64,000 bases of DNA from Bacteroidota bacterium. Lineage in GTDB: Bacteria > Bacteroidota > Bacteroidia > Bacteroidales > TTA-H9. Both the position numbers and the translations under genes were made by a program. Shown in pieces: positions 56,376 to 64,000 of the stretch. The first letter of the stretch is position 1. Each line of letters starts with the position of its first letter. The notes under the pieces were generated by a model, which saw only the letters and a program-made list of their open reading frames with translations, searched no databases and was not told where the DNA came from. The stretch is taken from contig QKGM01000038.1 in assembly GCA_003250395.1 (NCBI GenBank), positions 186,001-250,000 on the forward strand. Reading direction: 5' to 3'.

Positions 56376-58868
56376 ATGTTGATTATGACTGATGAACCTA
56401 TGGTTTACCTGTGCGATGTAATTCTTCCGGTGCCGCTTCCCGGAAGTTATACCTATCGTATACCGGCAGATCTGGTAAGCTCAGTGGTTCCCGGTGTACG
56501 CATCGTGGTGCCATTTGGTAAACATAAAATTTACACCGCCCTGGTTAGAAGGATTCATCACCAGGTACCTCTTGACTACGAGGTGAAATATGTCCTCTCG
56601 GTGTTGGATGCTGTTCCTTTTATATCTGAAGAGCATTTCAAATTTTGGGAATGGATGGCCGCGTATTACCTCTGTACACCAGGTGAAGTTATGCAGGCAG
56701 CCCTGCCTTCAGCCCTGAAGCTGGCTTCTGAATCGAAGCTGATGCTGCATCCTCTTTATGATGGCCGGCTTGACGAGTTTACCGATAAGGAACAGCAGGT
56801 GATCGAAGCACTCCATCATTCTCCGGTGCTTACAATTTCCGAAGCCTCACGTACTATCGGGGTAGCCCGTGTAATTCCTCTGATCAGGCGTCTTATCGAA
56901 CAGGAAGTCGTGGTGATGGAGGAGGAGCTGCAGGAAAAATATCACCCCAAAAAGGAAGTGTATGTTACCCTGGCAGGTGATTTTCATGGCGAAGATGCTT
57001 TAAGACAACTTTTTGACAAGATAGAAAAGCGGGCTCCGAAACAGGTTGATGTACTGACTTCATTTCTTACCTTATCGTCCTGGTTCGGGCAGAACCGCTC
57101 AGAGGTTCGCCGTCGTGATGTTCTGCAGATGTCAAACCAGGCTCAATCAGCATTTGATTCATTGGTAAAGAAAAAAGTGCTTAACCTGTATGAGAAGGAT
57201 ATCAGCAGATTCAGAGATTTTCCGGCTCAGGCAGACCCTGATTCCATCGTGTTAAGTGTTGCTCAGCAGATTGCTTTTGACGAGATTACTGCCTCATTAC
57301 CTGATCGTCCGGTCTTGTTGCACGGACTTACTTCAAGCGGTAAAACAGAGATATATATTAAACTTATCGACAGGGTAATCAGGGAGGGTGGACAGGTTTT
57401 GTACCTGTTACCCGAAATTGCTCTTACCACTCAGATTGTAGACAGGCTGAGATATTTCTTTGGCAGCGGAACCGGTGTGTATCACTCGAGATACAGCGAC
57501 CAGGAGCGGGGCGAGGTATGGTTCAGAGCCGGGAAATCGGCTCATTCTCCCTACAATCTTGTTCTTGGAGCCCGTTCATCTATTTTTCTTCCTTTTTCAA
57601 ACCTGAAATTGATTATTGTGGATGAGGAGCATGATGCCTCATTCAAACAATACGATCCGGCTCCCCGTTACCAGGCAAGGGATGCTGCCGTGATGCTTGC
57701 CGGATTCCACGGAGCTATGGTGTTACTGGGAAGTGCCACCCCTTCAGTTGAATCTTATTTTAATGCATTGAATGGGAAATACGCTCTGGTAAAACTGAAC
57801 GAGCGATATGGGAATGCAGTATTGCCCAAAATAGAAATGGTGAACCTGAAGACTGAATCGCGTGAAAAAAAGATGAAGGCAAGTCTCTCGTCGGTGCTGT
57901 TTAATGCAATTGAAGCAGCCCTTCGTCAAAAGGAACAAATCATCCTTTTCCAGAACCGCAGGGGATTTGCTCCTCATCTGGAATGCGATCAATGTGGACA
58001 TATTCCTCATTGCCGTAATTGTGATGTTACCCTCACCTATCATAAGACTATTAACCTGCTGCGATGCCATTATTGTGGTTTCAGTATTCCGGTTCCCACC
58101 GAGTGTCCGGAGTGTTCTACTCCGCGGATGTTGATGAAAGGACTGGGAACTGAAAGAATAGAAGAGGATCTGACCACCTTGTTCCCCGATGCACGTATCG
58201 GGAGGATGGATCTCGATACCACCCGTTCAAAACACTCGTACCATTCAATTCTGACTGATTTTAGTGAGCATAGACTTGATATTCTGGTTGGAACCCAGAT
58301 GGTAACCAAAGGACTCGATTTCGACAGGGTGTCAGTTGTTGGTGTTCTGGATGCCGACTCAATGCTTAGTTTCCCTGATTTCAGAGCATTTGAACGTTCC
58401 TTTCAAATGCTGATGCAGGTTAGCGGCCGGGCTGGAAGAAAGGATGTGCCCGGAAGGGTACTTATTCAAACCCGTAATCCGAATCATAAAGTGTTGGAGT
58501 ATGTAGCTCTGAACGACTATTACTCGATGTATCACACTCAGGTTGCCGAGCGGCGCCAATATCTTTATCCCCCGTTTGTAAGGCTTATTATATTAAGTGT
58601 TAAACATGGTGACGCAACTGTGGTTAACGAAGCATCTGTAAAACTCGTGGAAGAGCTTACAGTCTCTTTTGGTACCAGGGTACTGGGTCCGGTATATCCC
58701 GTTGTCGGGCGCGTAAAAAATCAATATATAAGGCAGGTGGTTCTGAAACTCGAGCGCTCTGTCGATCTGCGTCCTATGAAGTTGCAGATTTTGACTGTCA
58801 TACGGCAGGTACTCCGAATGCCTGGCATGAGCCGGTTACAGATTATTCCCGACGTCGACCCTTCCTGA
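56376..58868 (+). CDS. priA: Primosomal protein N' (replication restart helicase PriA)
   Basis: An 830-residue superfamily 2 helicase that reloads the replicative helicase at stalled forks. The N-terminal 3'-end-binding domain (about 1-105) is followed by a winged-helix region and the helicase core. Walker A is S-S-G-K-T-E with Lys323, and the D-E-E-H box is at about 415. Eight cysteines of the zinc-binding section lie at about 530-590 (C-D-Q-C, C-R-N-C, C-H-Y-C, C-P-E-C). The Q-V-S-G-R-A-G-R motif VI is intact. Length fits. The start is ATG 56376; a second ATG three codons on is possible. Confidence 0.97.
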   Translation: MLIMTDEPMVYLCDVILPVPLPGSYTYRIPADLVSSVVPGVRIVVPFGKHKIYTALVRRIHHQVPLDYEVKYVLSVLDAVPFISEEHFKFWEWMAAYYLCTPGEVMQAALPSALKLASESKLMLHPLYDGRLDEFTDKEQQVIEALHHSPVLTISEASRTIGVARVIPLIRRLIEQEVVVMEEELQEKYHPKKEVYVTLAGDFHGEDALRQLFDKIEKRAPKQVDVLTSFLTLSSWFGQNRSEVRRRDVLQMSNQAQSAFDSLVKKKVLNLYEKDISRFRDFPAQADPDSIVLSVAQQIAFDEITASLPDRPVLLHGLTSSGKTEIYIKLIDRVIREGGQVLYLLPEIALTTQIVDRLRYFFGSGTGVYHSRYSDQERGEVWFRAGKSAHSPYNLVLGARSSIFLPFSNLKLIIVDEEHDASFKQYDPAPRYQARDAAVMLAGFHGAMVLLGSATPSVESYFNALNGKYALVKLNERYGNAVLPKIEMVNLKTESREKKMKASLSSVLFNAIEAALRQKEQIILFQNRRGFAPHLECDQCGHIPHCRNCDVTLTYHKTINLLRCHYCGFSIPVPTECPECSTPRMLMKGLGTERIEEDLTTLFPDARIGRMDLDTTRSKHSYHSILTDFSEHRLDILVGTQMVTKGLDFDRVSVVGVLDADSMLSFPDFRAFERSFQMLMQVSGRAGRKDVPGRVLIQTRNPNHKVLEYVALNDYYSMYHTQVAERRQYLYPPFVRLIILSVKHGDATVVNEASVKLVEELTVSFGTRVLGPVYPVVGRVKNQYIRQVVLKLERSVDLRPMKLQILTVIRQVLRMPGMSRLQIIPDVDPS

Positions 58869-59337
58869 TTTGAAGTTTCCGGGATGTACCGTTAATAATT
58901 CCTGAGATCGATGGTATTATTCTTCCCGGCTGGATTAGTTTCAGTGGTGGTTTTCTATTGTATTTTTCGCAATATTAAACCTGGTGTGGTGCACAACCTT
59001 CTTTAAAACAGCTCATTTTAATACAGATGGTCAGATTGGATGACACGTGCAGTTTCTGTAGATGCTTCGTACATACTGTCCATTTCCTGATTTCTCGTGT
59101 TTCATGTTTCCGTATCTCGGTAATCAAACTCATTTAATGGTTGATTGCCCCTTCATTCGCCCCGATGGCGCTCTTCCTGTTGCGCATAATTATCAGATAT
59201 AAGTTGCGCAATGCATCTTGTTATGCTGTTCCCCTCAAAGTGAATCCCTGCATCCGGTTAATCGGGAAAGGCCATAGTTATGGTTCATCCATTGTCTTTC
59301 CAAAGTCCCTTCGTTTTCGCTTCGAAAATTGACGAAG

Positions 59338-59445
59338 CTGCTTCGAAGCTACTTCGAAGCTACTACGAACGGCCACTATGTTTGGCTGCTGTTTGTCAGG
59401 TGTTTATGTTTTTTGTGGTTTGTGGTAGAATAGTGTGGTTTTCTA
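59338..59445. repeat. Dispersed intergenic element, copy 2
   Basis: Same orientation and layout as copy 1 (23300-23406): three TTCGAA-type units (the third changed to TACGAA), a middle part with A-T-G-T-T-T-G-G-C-T-G-C-T, then GTGG words at 59415, 59422 and 59435 and a T-rich end. The 7- and 13-base spacing is identical to copy 1, although the bases between the words partly differ. Confidence 0.7.
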
Positions 59446-59821
59446 CCTGGTTTGAGGCCCTTATTAAGAAGAATCGTGATGGATTTTATCGTGGTAATTA
59501 TATTCTGAAAAGGCGATACGGAACCAACCTGAACACCTCAGATCTCTTTGCCCCGGTATAATTCATTTAATAAACCAGCTCTGTCAATCCAGATTTACAT
59601 GTGCTTATAAAAGAGTAGTAAACAGATTTAATAGTACCTACGCGGCTATTATGTTTTATTTTTAGTTTGTCCGTTTAATAACCGGTGTCTGTTTTGTAAT
59701 TGTTTCGTGATTTGATGTGAACTATACCGGTATTTGACCTCACTTCTCAGTTGAATACAGTTTTATTCCATTATATATTAAAAGTTGATAACCGGTATGC
59801 CACTCATTTATCAGCATTTTT

Positions 59822-59992
59822 ATGTTTTGCAAAGAGATGGCGCGAGCATTGCAGAAAGAAAGATTGTATGATGATTTATTATTTGGTGAAATAATGATCA
59901 GCATTATTTCTATTATCATTTTATTGATGGTTTTTGTCAATGTTTTGATAAAGAGGATAAAACTATTTGGGTTTGTCAGATGGAAGGATTAA
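59822..59992 (+). CDS. Possible 56-residue single-span membrane protein
   Basis: The frame ATG 59822 to TAA 59992 codes for a charged N-terminal part (K, R, E), one hydrophobic helix (about residues 24-43, rich in I, L and V) and a basic C-terminal end with K-R and R-W-K. This is a reasonable pattern for a small inner-membrane protein. An alternative ATG lies five codons in. It has no clear promoter and no known family, and its length is near what chance allows in an AT-rich region. Confidence 0.3.
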   Translation: MFCKEMARALQKERLYDDLLFGEIMISIISIIILLMVFVNVLIKRIKLFGFVRWKD

Positions 59993-60019
59993 TTGGCAAC
60001 ATGAAAATTAAAAGAGAAA

Positions 60020-60051
60020 TTGGTATTCCTGAGTTTAAAGTTATAGATTTG
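60020..60051 (+). promoter_or_regulatory. Bacteroidota-type promoter for the lipoprotein gene
   Basis: TTG at 60020-60022, 21 bases, then TAGATTTG at 60044-60051, 71 bases before the ATG at 60123. Confidence 0.65.
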
Positions 60052-60122
60052 TTTTCTATTTCTTAAACACCATTTCTTAACCTGAATTATCAAATCAGGA
60101 GTTAATCAAACAACCATATACA

Positions 60123-61433
60123 ATGAGATTTAATTCAACTGCAGTTTTCTTGTTAATAGTATTGTTTCTTTCCGGTTGCAGCGATAAAGAGGAGGAGATC
60201 TCAATCAAGACTGATCCATATCCCATGACCCTGATTGTTAATGATAGCTTTCTGAACCAGGAGGATTCCATTTATTTTATGATAAGTAAGACTGATGGTG
60301 CCTTTTTAGATGGAAAGTGGCAGTGTGGCCCTGGTACCATAGTTTTTGAACCACCGGTGGGAGTGCAGTGGCCCGATTCCGTAACACTTACCGAAGTGAG
60401 GATTTCGGGTGAGTCGATGAGGGTTCCATCTATTACCTCTTTTTATAGGTTTCCGGGTGGATCATATAAATTTTCGGGAGCATGTGATCTTGATTTTATA
60501 GACACCAGAGTTAACCTTGTTAATGTGCCTTCTCTTCGGCCGGGTTCCAGGGGAGTTGTAACTTCAGGCTTTTCTTCAAGAATCTTTCAGCCTTCTGAAG
60601 GCAATCAATTTATCATACCATCTGTTCCGACATCCGACAGAGTTTATGTTAAGATCGAAAAAGAATCGGGAGAAGGGGTTTATAAGCTTGTATCAGCTGC
60701 ACCGCCTATAAACAATTTAGAGATAGACCTCCAGGATGCATTGCCTCTTCAAAACATTGAAATGAGGTTTGACCCTGGTGTAACACCGGGGAATGCTGCA
60801 ATTTATGGCTCATTTGAAGACGAGCCACATTCAATGCCTTTATATCTCCTCGACTATAATAATCACCTGGAATTGAATAACCTTGTCTGGTATCCTGCCG
60901 GTGGTTTGTTTTCTTCTTTCTTTACTTCTGTTTCGGGTTATCGAACCTCTGATAATGCCACATTGTCATTTGAAACACTGGGTGATATTCCAACAGAGTT
61001 TACCACGGATAACGCCACGTTTTCTTTTGAGTCAACCCAATGGCCATTACTATCATGGCATTCGACTGTTGATTTTGATATGTCGTTCGCGGCATGGTAT
61101 TACGATGTAAGTGCCAATCAGGGAATGTTTAGTTATAGAATCTATTGGAGAATTTATGGCCCGGGATTAATCACGAGGTATGAAATTCCGGAGCTTCCTT
61201 CTGAGGTCGCATCCATAATAAATATTGATACTGAACAGTTCAAACAGGCCAGTGTGACTTTAGCCCGGTTTACGAAGCAAACTACTTATTATTCATGGTT
61301 GCGTGAGCAGCGTTTTGCAAATTTAGCCAATCGGAAACTTGTTGAGTCAACTTCTGTATCGAAAGGTTTTGGTTTAAAAAACGATGCTCGTCCTGTTGTT
61401 TTCTCACCGTCATTTCCGGAATTATTGGAATAG
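60123..61433 (+). CDS. Uncharacterised lipoprotein (436 aa)
   Basis: I do not recognise the family. The lipobox L-F-L-S-G-C gives a lipidated Cys at residue 19, followed by a D-K-E-E-E linker, a sequence often linked with surface export in this phylum. The body is beta-rich. A short internal repeat, T-S-D-N-A-T-L-S-F-E (275-284) and T-T-D-N-A-T-F-S-F-E (294-303), sits in a stretch rich in aromatic residues. The C-terminal part is more helical. It has a strong promoter. The IS1595-like fragment follows 60 bases after the stop, but there is no functional link. Confidence 0.75.
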   Translation: MRFNSTAVFLLIVLFLSGCSDKEEEISIKTDPYPMTLIVNDSFLNQEDSIYFMISKTDGAFLDGKWQCGPGTIVFEPPVGVQWPDSVTLTEVRISGESMRVPSITSFYRFPGGSYKFSGACDLDFIDTRVNLVNVPSLRPGSRGVVTSGFSSRIFQPSEGNQFIIPSVPTSDRVYVKIEKESGEGVYKLVSAAPPINNLEIDLQDALPLQNIEMRFDPGVTPGNAAIYGSFEDEPHSMPLYLLDYNNHLELNNLVWYPAGGLFSSFFTSVSGYRTSDNATLSFETLGDIPTEFTTDNATFSFESTQWPLLSWHSTVDFDMSFAAWYYDVSANQGMFSYRIYWRIYGPGLITRYEIPELPSEVASIINIDTEQFKQASVTLARFTKQTTYYSWLREQRFANLANRKLVESTSVSKGFGLKNDARPVVFSPSFPELLE

Positions 61434-61493
61434 ACAAAATTATGATGATGTTTCTTTTCCTCGCATTTTTAATGATTTCTAAATTGTATTGCA

Positions 61494-61907
61494 ATGAAAA
61501 TAGAGACAATGCTTTCAAAGCTCGGTTATCAGGAGAAAATTGAGCTATACCATCAGCTCGAAATGGAATTGAGAACCCTGGAAAGTGAGAGGTTGATCAG
61601 GGAGAAATTAGACGAGGTATTGGAGTGTCCTTATTGCCATAGCAGAAATATTCGTGGCCACGGGAAGTATAAAGGGCGAAAACGGTTTAAATGTTTGTCA
61701 TGCACAAGGACTTTCAATATATTATCGGAGACATCAGGGGCAGGATTAAAAAAGCTGGAACTGTTCAGGCAATACGCCCGTATGGCCTTAGAGAGTATTC
61801 CGGTCAGAACGGCAGCGAGGACATTGGGCGTGAATGCAAAGACAATAACCACCTGGAGAACCAGAATATTGACTGCGTTTGATGAAGAAAACGGACAGAA
61901 ATTATAA
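61494..61907 (+). CDS. Orphan zinc-ribbon/HTH protein, IS1595-like transposase N-terminus
   Basis: A 137-residue protein. A charged helix (1-42) precedes a zinc ribbon (C-P-Y-C and C-L-S-C, about 44-67) and a helix-turn-helix (about 85-130, V-R-T-A-A-R-T-L-G-V-N-A-K-T-I-T-T-W-R). This is the DNA-binding front of IS1595-type transposases (and of IS1 InsA), but the catalytic DDE domain that should follow is missing. The bases after the stop show no such domain in any frame that I could see. No inverted repeats or target duplication were found. It is either the remnant of a mobile element or a stand-alone DNA-binding protein. Confidence 0.6.
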   Translation: MKIETMLSKLGYQEKIELYHQLEMELRTLESERLIREKLDEVLECPYCHSRNIRGHGKYKGRKRFKCLSCTRTFNILSETSGAGLKKLELFRQYARMALESIPVRTAARTLGVNAKTITTWRTRILTAFDEENGQKL

Positions 61908-62037
61908 TCGAAATGTGCCACGATAAATGGTGTTTAGTAATTAGTATTGCAGTTGATGAACCGGCTGTTTTTATAGAGATGGGGTAATGAATGTGCTGGC
62001 CATCAGTTTTTGTAATAACCGGATATAACATGTTGTT

Positions 62038-63207
62038 ATGAGATTTAAAAAGAAAGGGTTAACCATACAAAACATCGGCCGGCAGAGATTCTGGACTGGT
62101 ATATTCACTGGATTTGTGACCGCAACAATTCTCTCTCTGTTATTTAATTATTTCAGAGAGTTTTACAGGCTCCAGACCGGTATATCAACAGATTTACTTA
62201 TCCTGGAGGATAATGAATTGTTGTTCTTCAACTTTTTCTTCACTTCTCTGGCATCAGTTTTAGGGCTCTCAGTATCCATCTGGATATGGATGAGTAATCC
62301 GTATCATCATCGGATCTATGATAGATTGTACAAGCAGCTATCAGGGATAAATGCGATATTGGTTTTTTGGACTGTTTTGATGGTTATGGCCCGTTTTGGC
62401 TCAATCCCTGCAAATGTTCTCTATGGAATGGCTGGTTACGACAACCATTTTAACCTGTTTGAAGAGTATAGTTTATTGTTTGTTCTTTTCCCTGTTATGA
62501 TTTTTCTTCAAAGCTGGGCTTCAGTACGAATTGTTTATCGTGCTGGAAAATGGATACTATTCTCCTTTGTATTTTGCATGCTGACAAGCATCTTTCTGAC
62601 AATAACAACGACTGTTAACCAGGATAAAATCAATGATGTATATTATAAAAAGTACGAAAAAGACTACCAATATATTAATGAGGAAATAGCGAAAGCAGAA
62701 GCTGAATACGGATTGAGATTTGATGGCCGGACAATAAGTGTTCTGAAGAAATGGCATTCAGAGAATTCAGAGAAACAGGTACGAAGTATCCAGTCTTCAT
62801 TTGCCGGAGGAGCTTCGGTATCTCTTGATTCAATAATTCTTGAAAAGATCATTATCAGAAATTTCAAGGAAGGGGGAAGACATTCAGGTAGTTCCCTCTT
62901 AAATGAATGGCCCTATGCTTTGCCGAATGATATTTTAAAACAGATTCAGTTTTCCGGCTCTGATGAGAATAAACTTAAAGCTCTTTTTGAGGTCCTCGCG
63001 GAGGAGATAAACCTGGTGAATGCCTCTCTGGCGGGAGATTGGGAAGCAACAGGGTTGACTGATACTAAGAGAAGAAAGGCACAGGCAGGATTCTTTCCTG
63101 CTCATCAAATGGCACGAAAATTAAAAGCTGTAAAGGATAGTCTGTTAAATAACGGCAGGTATACTGTATTCGCGATGGAGTTACCGGGGATTGAGCAGGC
63201 AGACTGA
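62038..63207 (+). CDS. Uncharacterised membrane protein (389 aa)
   Basis: No family recognised. About five membrane spans (residues about 18-40, 62-86, 104-121, 143-166 and 172-195) are followed by a 190-residue soluble, helix-rich C-terminal part with E-E-I-A-K-A-E-A-E-Y and similar charged helices. It has no signal peptide and no catalytic motif. It is 130 bases behind the IS1595-like gene and converges on the divIC-like gene. Confidence 0.72.
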   Translation: MRFKKKGLTIQNIGRQRFWTGIFTGFVTATILSLLFNYFREFYRLQTGISTDLLILEDNELLFFNFFFTSLASVLGLSVSIWIWMSNPYHHRIYDRLYKQLSGINAILVFWTVLMVMARFGSIPANVLYGMAGYDNHFNLFEEYSLLFVLFPVMIFLQSWASVRIVYRAGKWILFSFVFCMLTSIFLTITTTVNQDKINDVYYKKYEKDYQYINEEIAKAEAEYGLRFDGRTISVLKKWHSENSEKQVRSIQSSFAGGASVSLDSIILEKIIIRNFKEGGRHSGSSLLNEWPYALPNDILKQIQFSGSDENKLKALFEVLAEEINLVNASLAGDWEATGLTDTKRRKAQAGFFPAHQMARKLKAVKDSLLNNGRYTVFAMELPGIEQAD

Positions 63208-63336
63208 AGTCTTAAGCCCGAACAGGATAGTTAATTACAACCGTCAGTCATGTCTTAGAAAACAGCAGCTGAATATATTAAACAGGCGCGCTTTTTTAAA
63301 ATTGACTTTCTATTACAGACCCGCTGACCGGGACGG

Positions 63337-63630
63337 TTAGTCTGGGATAATCAGGAAAACGTCTTCGTTGCTTTTCTTCATCATATATCGCTCACGGGCA
63401 AGTTTTTCAAGCAAATCTGGATCATCAGATAGCTGTTTAACTCCCTGGGAGTTATTTTTAATTTCCTGTTCAAAAAACAAGCGTTCTTTCTTGAGTTTGT
63501 TATATTCGATGGTAAGTTTTATTTGCCTGAAAATGTTGTTTTCGTCAAACACCAGCATCCAGGTAACGAACAGAATCAGAATGATTCCGTATTTATTTCT
63601 GAGATATTTGGGTATTTTGATGTTCTTCAT
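63337..63630 (-). CDS. Septum formation initiator (DivIC/FtsB type)
   Basis: A 97-residue bitopic protein. One membrane helix (about 15-29) leads to a coiled coil (about 35-60, L-K-K-E-R and E-Q-E-I-K) and the DivIC end, L-E-K-L-A-R-E-R-Y, then a basic tail. It joins the divisome FtsQLB-like complex. It lies 12 bases behind the HDIG hydrolase on the same strand, so the two form a minus-strand operon, as in many Bacteroidota. Confidence 0.88.
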   Translation of the reverse strand: MKNIKIPKYLRNKYGIILILFVTWMLVFDENNIFRQIKLTIEYNKLKKERLFFEQEIKNNSQGVKQLSDDPDLLEKLARERYMMKKSNEDVFLIIPD

Positions 63631-63642
63631 GGCATGTTTTAC

Positions 63643-64000
63643 TTAGAGGTCCAGGTCGTGATGGATAAGAGTCATGGCATTCAAAGCTAAAACGACGAAT
63701 TCTTCAATAGGTAATCCGATTTTTTCACATTCGAGTATGTTTTCCCGTTTCACGCTTGCAGCGAAGGCTTTTTCCTTCATACGTTTAATAACGGATTTTG
63801 GTTTTACCGATGCTACCTTACGATCGGGATAAACCAAAGCAGTGGCAGTGATCAGGCCTGTAATAGTCTCACCAGCGGCAAGGGCATGTTCAAGCATTGT
63901 TTCGCGTTGCCTTTCGCACGAATCTTCGTTGTGTGCACCTATCGCTTCAATCATGCGGGGGTCTTCACCCAGTTCAGTCAATATCCTTACCGTTTCACGA
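63643..64000 (-). CDS. HDIG-domain hydrolase, 5' end outside the window
   Basis: The frame is open to the edge of the window; before the TTG at 63981 the codons still read R-E-T-V-R-I, so this is the C-terminal part only. The visible motifs are A-I-G-A-H-N-E, E-H-A-L-A-A-G-E-T-I-T-G-L, S-V-K-P-K-S-V and K-E-K-A-F-A-A-S-V. They match the short HDIG hydrolases found in anaerobes. The N-terminal H-D metal site is not in the window. Substrate unknown. Precedes divIC. Confidence 0.85.
   Translation of the reverse strand, partial: RETVRILTELGEDPRMIEAIGAHNEDSCERQRETMLEHALAAGETITGLITATALVYPDRKVASVKPKSVIKRMKEKAFAASVKRENILECEKIGLPIEEFVVLALNAMTLIHHDLDL

Larger units (their letters stand above)
58869..60122. 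other. 1.25-kb intergenic region with repeat copy 2 and a possible small gene
   Basis: No conventional gene. It holds copy 2 of the TTCGAAGC/GTGG element (59338-59445), a 56-residue open frame with a membrane helix (59822-59992) and a full promoter (60020-60051) for the lipoprotein gene at 60123. Two longer frames (59141-59332, 59280-59561) cross the repeat and were rejected. Confidence 0.5.

Noticed and set aside
59141-59561. Two overlapping open frames (59141-59332 and 59280-59561)
   Set aside because: Both cross or touch the dispersed repeat and have no protein features; the open frames follow from the repeat sequence.

Overview
The window reads as a chromosome segment of an anaerobic or microaerobic member of the Bacteroidota, probably Bacteroidales or Marinilabiliales. 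The evidence is threefold. Four proteins carry type IX secretion (T9SS) C-terminal tails. Upstream regions carry the Bacteroidota promoter pattern (TTG, 19-21 bases, TAnnTTTG). Several gene arrangements are typical of the phylum: LptD / amidase / MlaD, pyruvate:ferredoxin oxidoreductase beside a dihydroorotate dehydrogenase-like gene, M16 peptidase plus O-methyltransferase, and DivIC beside an HDIG hydrolase. No species is claimed. I saw no tRNA, rRNA, CRISPR array or prophage.

Layout. 1-5270: the end of a TPR protein, a 760-base non-coding stretch with a strong inverted repeat, and two FAD-dependent oxidoreductases. 5521-11722: an envelope block with LptD (minus), an N-acetylmuramoyl-L-alanine amidase and an MCE/MlaD protein (plus), then a lipoprotein. 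11895-22554: an orphan small gene, an acyl-CoA ligase, a five-PAS-type hybrid histidine kinase, NifJ and a DHOD-like protein. 22555-31738: a long non-coding stretch with a dispersed repeat, then a promoter and a four-gene secreted operon. This operon encodes a gingipain-family (C25) peptidase with a beta-helix and three tandem Asp-box propeller paralogs. All four products have T9SS tails. 31912-38523: CysC, a GNAT acetyltransferase, a C1 peptidase, and an operon of DUF362 / NapH-NapG-like polyferredoxin / HAD / CAT-like genes. 38766-46326: an outer-membrane barrel, a LytS-type propeller sensor kinase overlapping its LytTR regulator, a small lipoprotein, a DegT aminotransferase with a phosphoglycosyl transferase, and a decayed receiver-domain remnant. 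46327-58868: GNAT, M16 peptidase, O-methyltransferase, Mn-type superoxide dismutase, S46 dipeptidyl peptidase, GH29 fucosidase, an rRNA-type methyltransferase and PriA. 58869-64000: a second copy of the dispersed repeat, a possible 56-residue membrane protein, an uncharacterised lipoprotein, an orphan IS1595-like N-terminal domain, a membrane protein, DivIC and a truncated HDIG hydrolase.

How it works together. Most of the window is envelope biogenesis plus secreted and periplasmic protein or glycan breakdown (C25, S46, C1 and M16 peptidases, GH29). Fermentative core metabolism is represented by NifJ. The least explained parts are the C25/propeller operon, the two-copy intergenic element with three fixed-spacing GTGG words, the fused polyferredoxin with an internal twin-arginine motif, and the receiver remnant.
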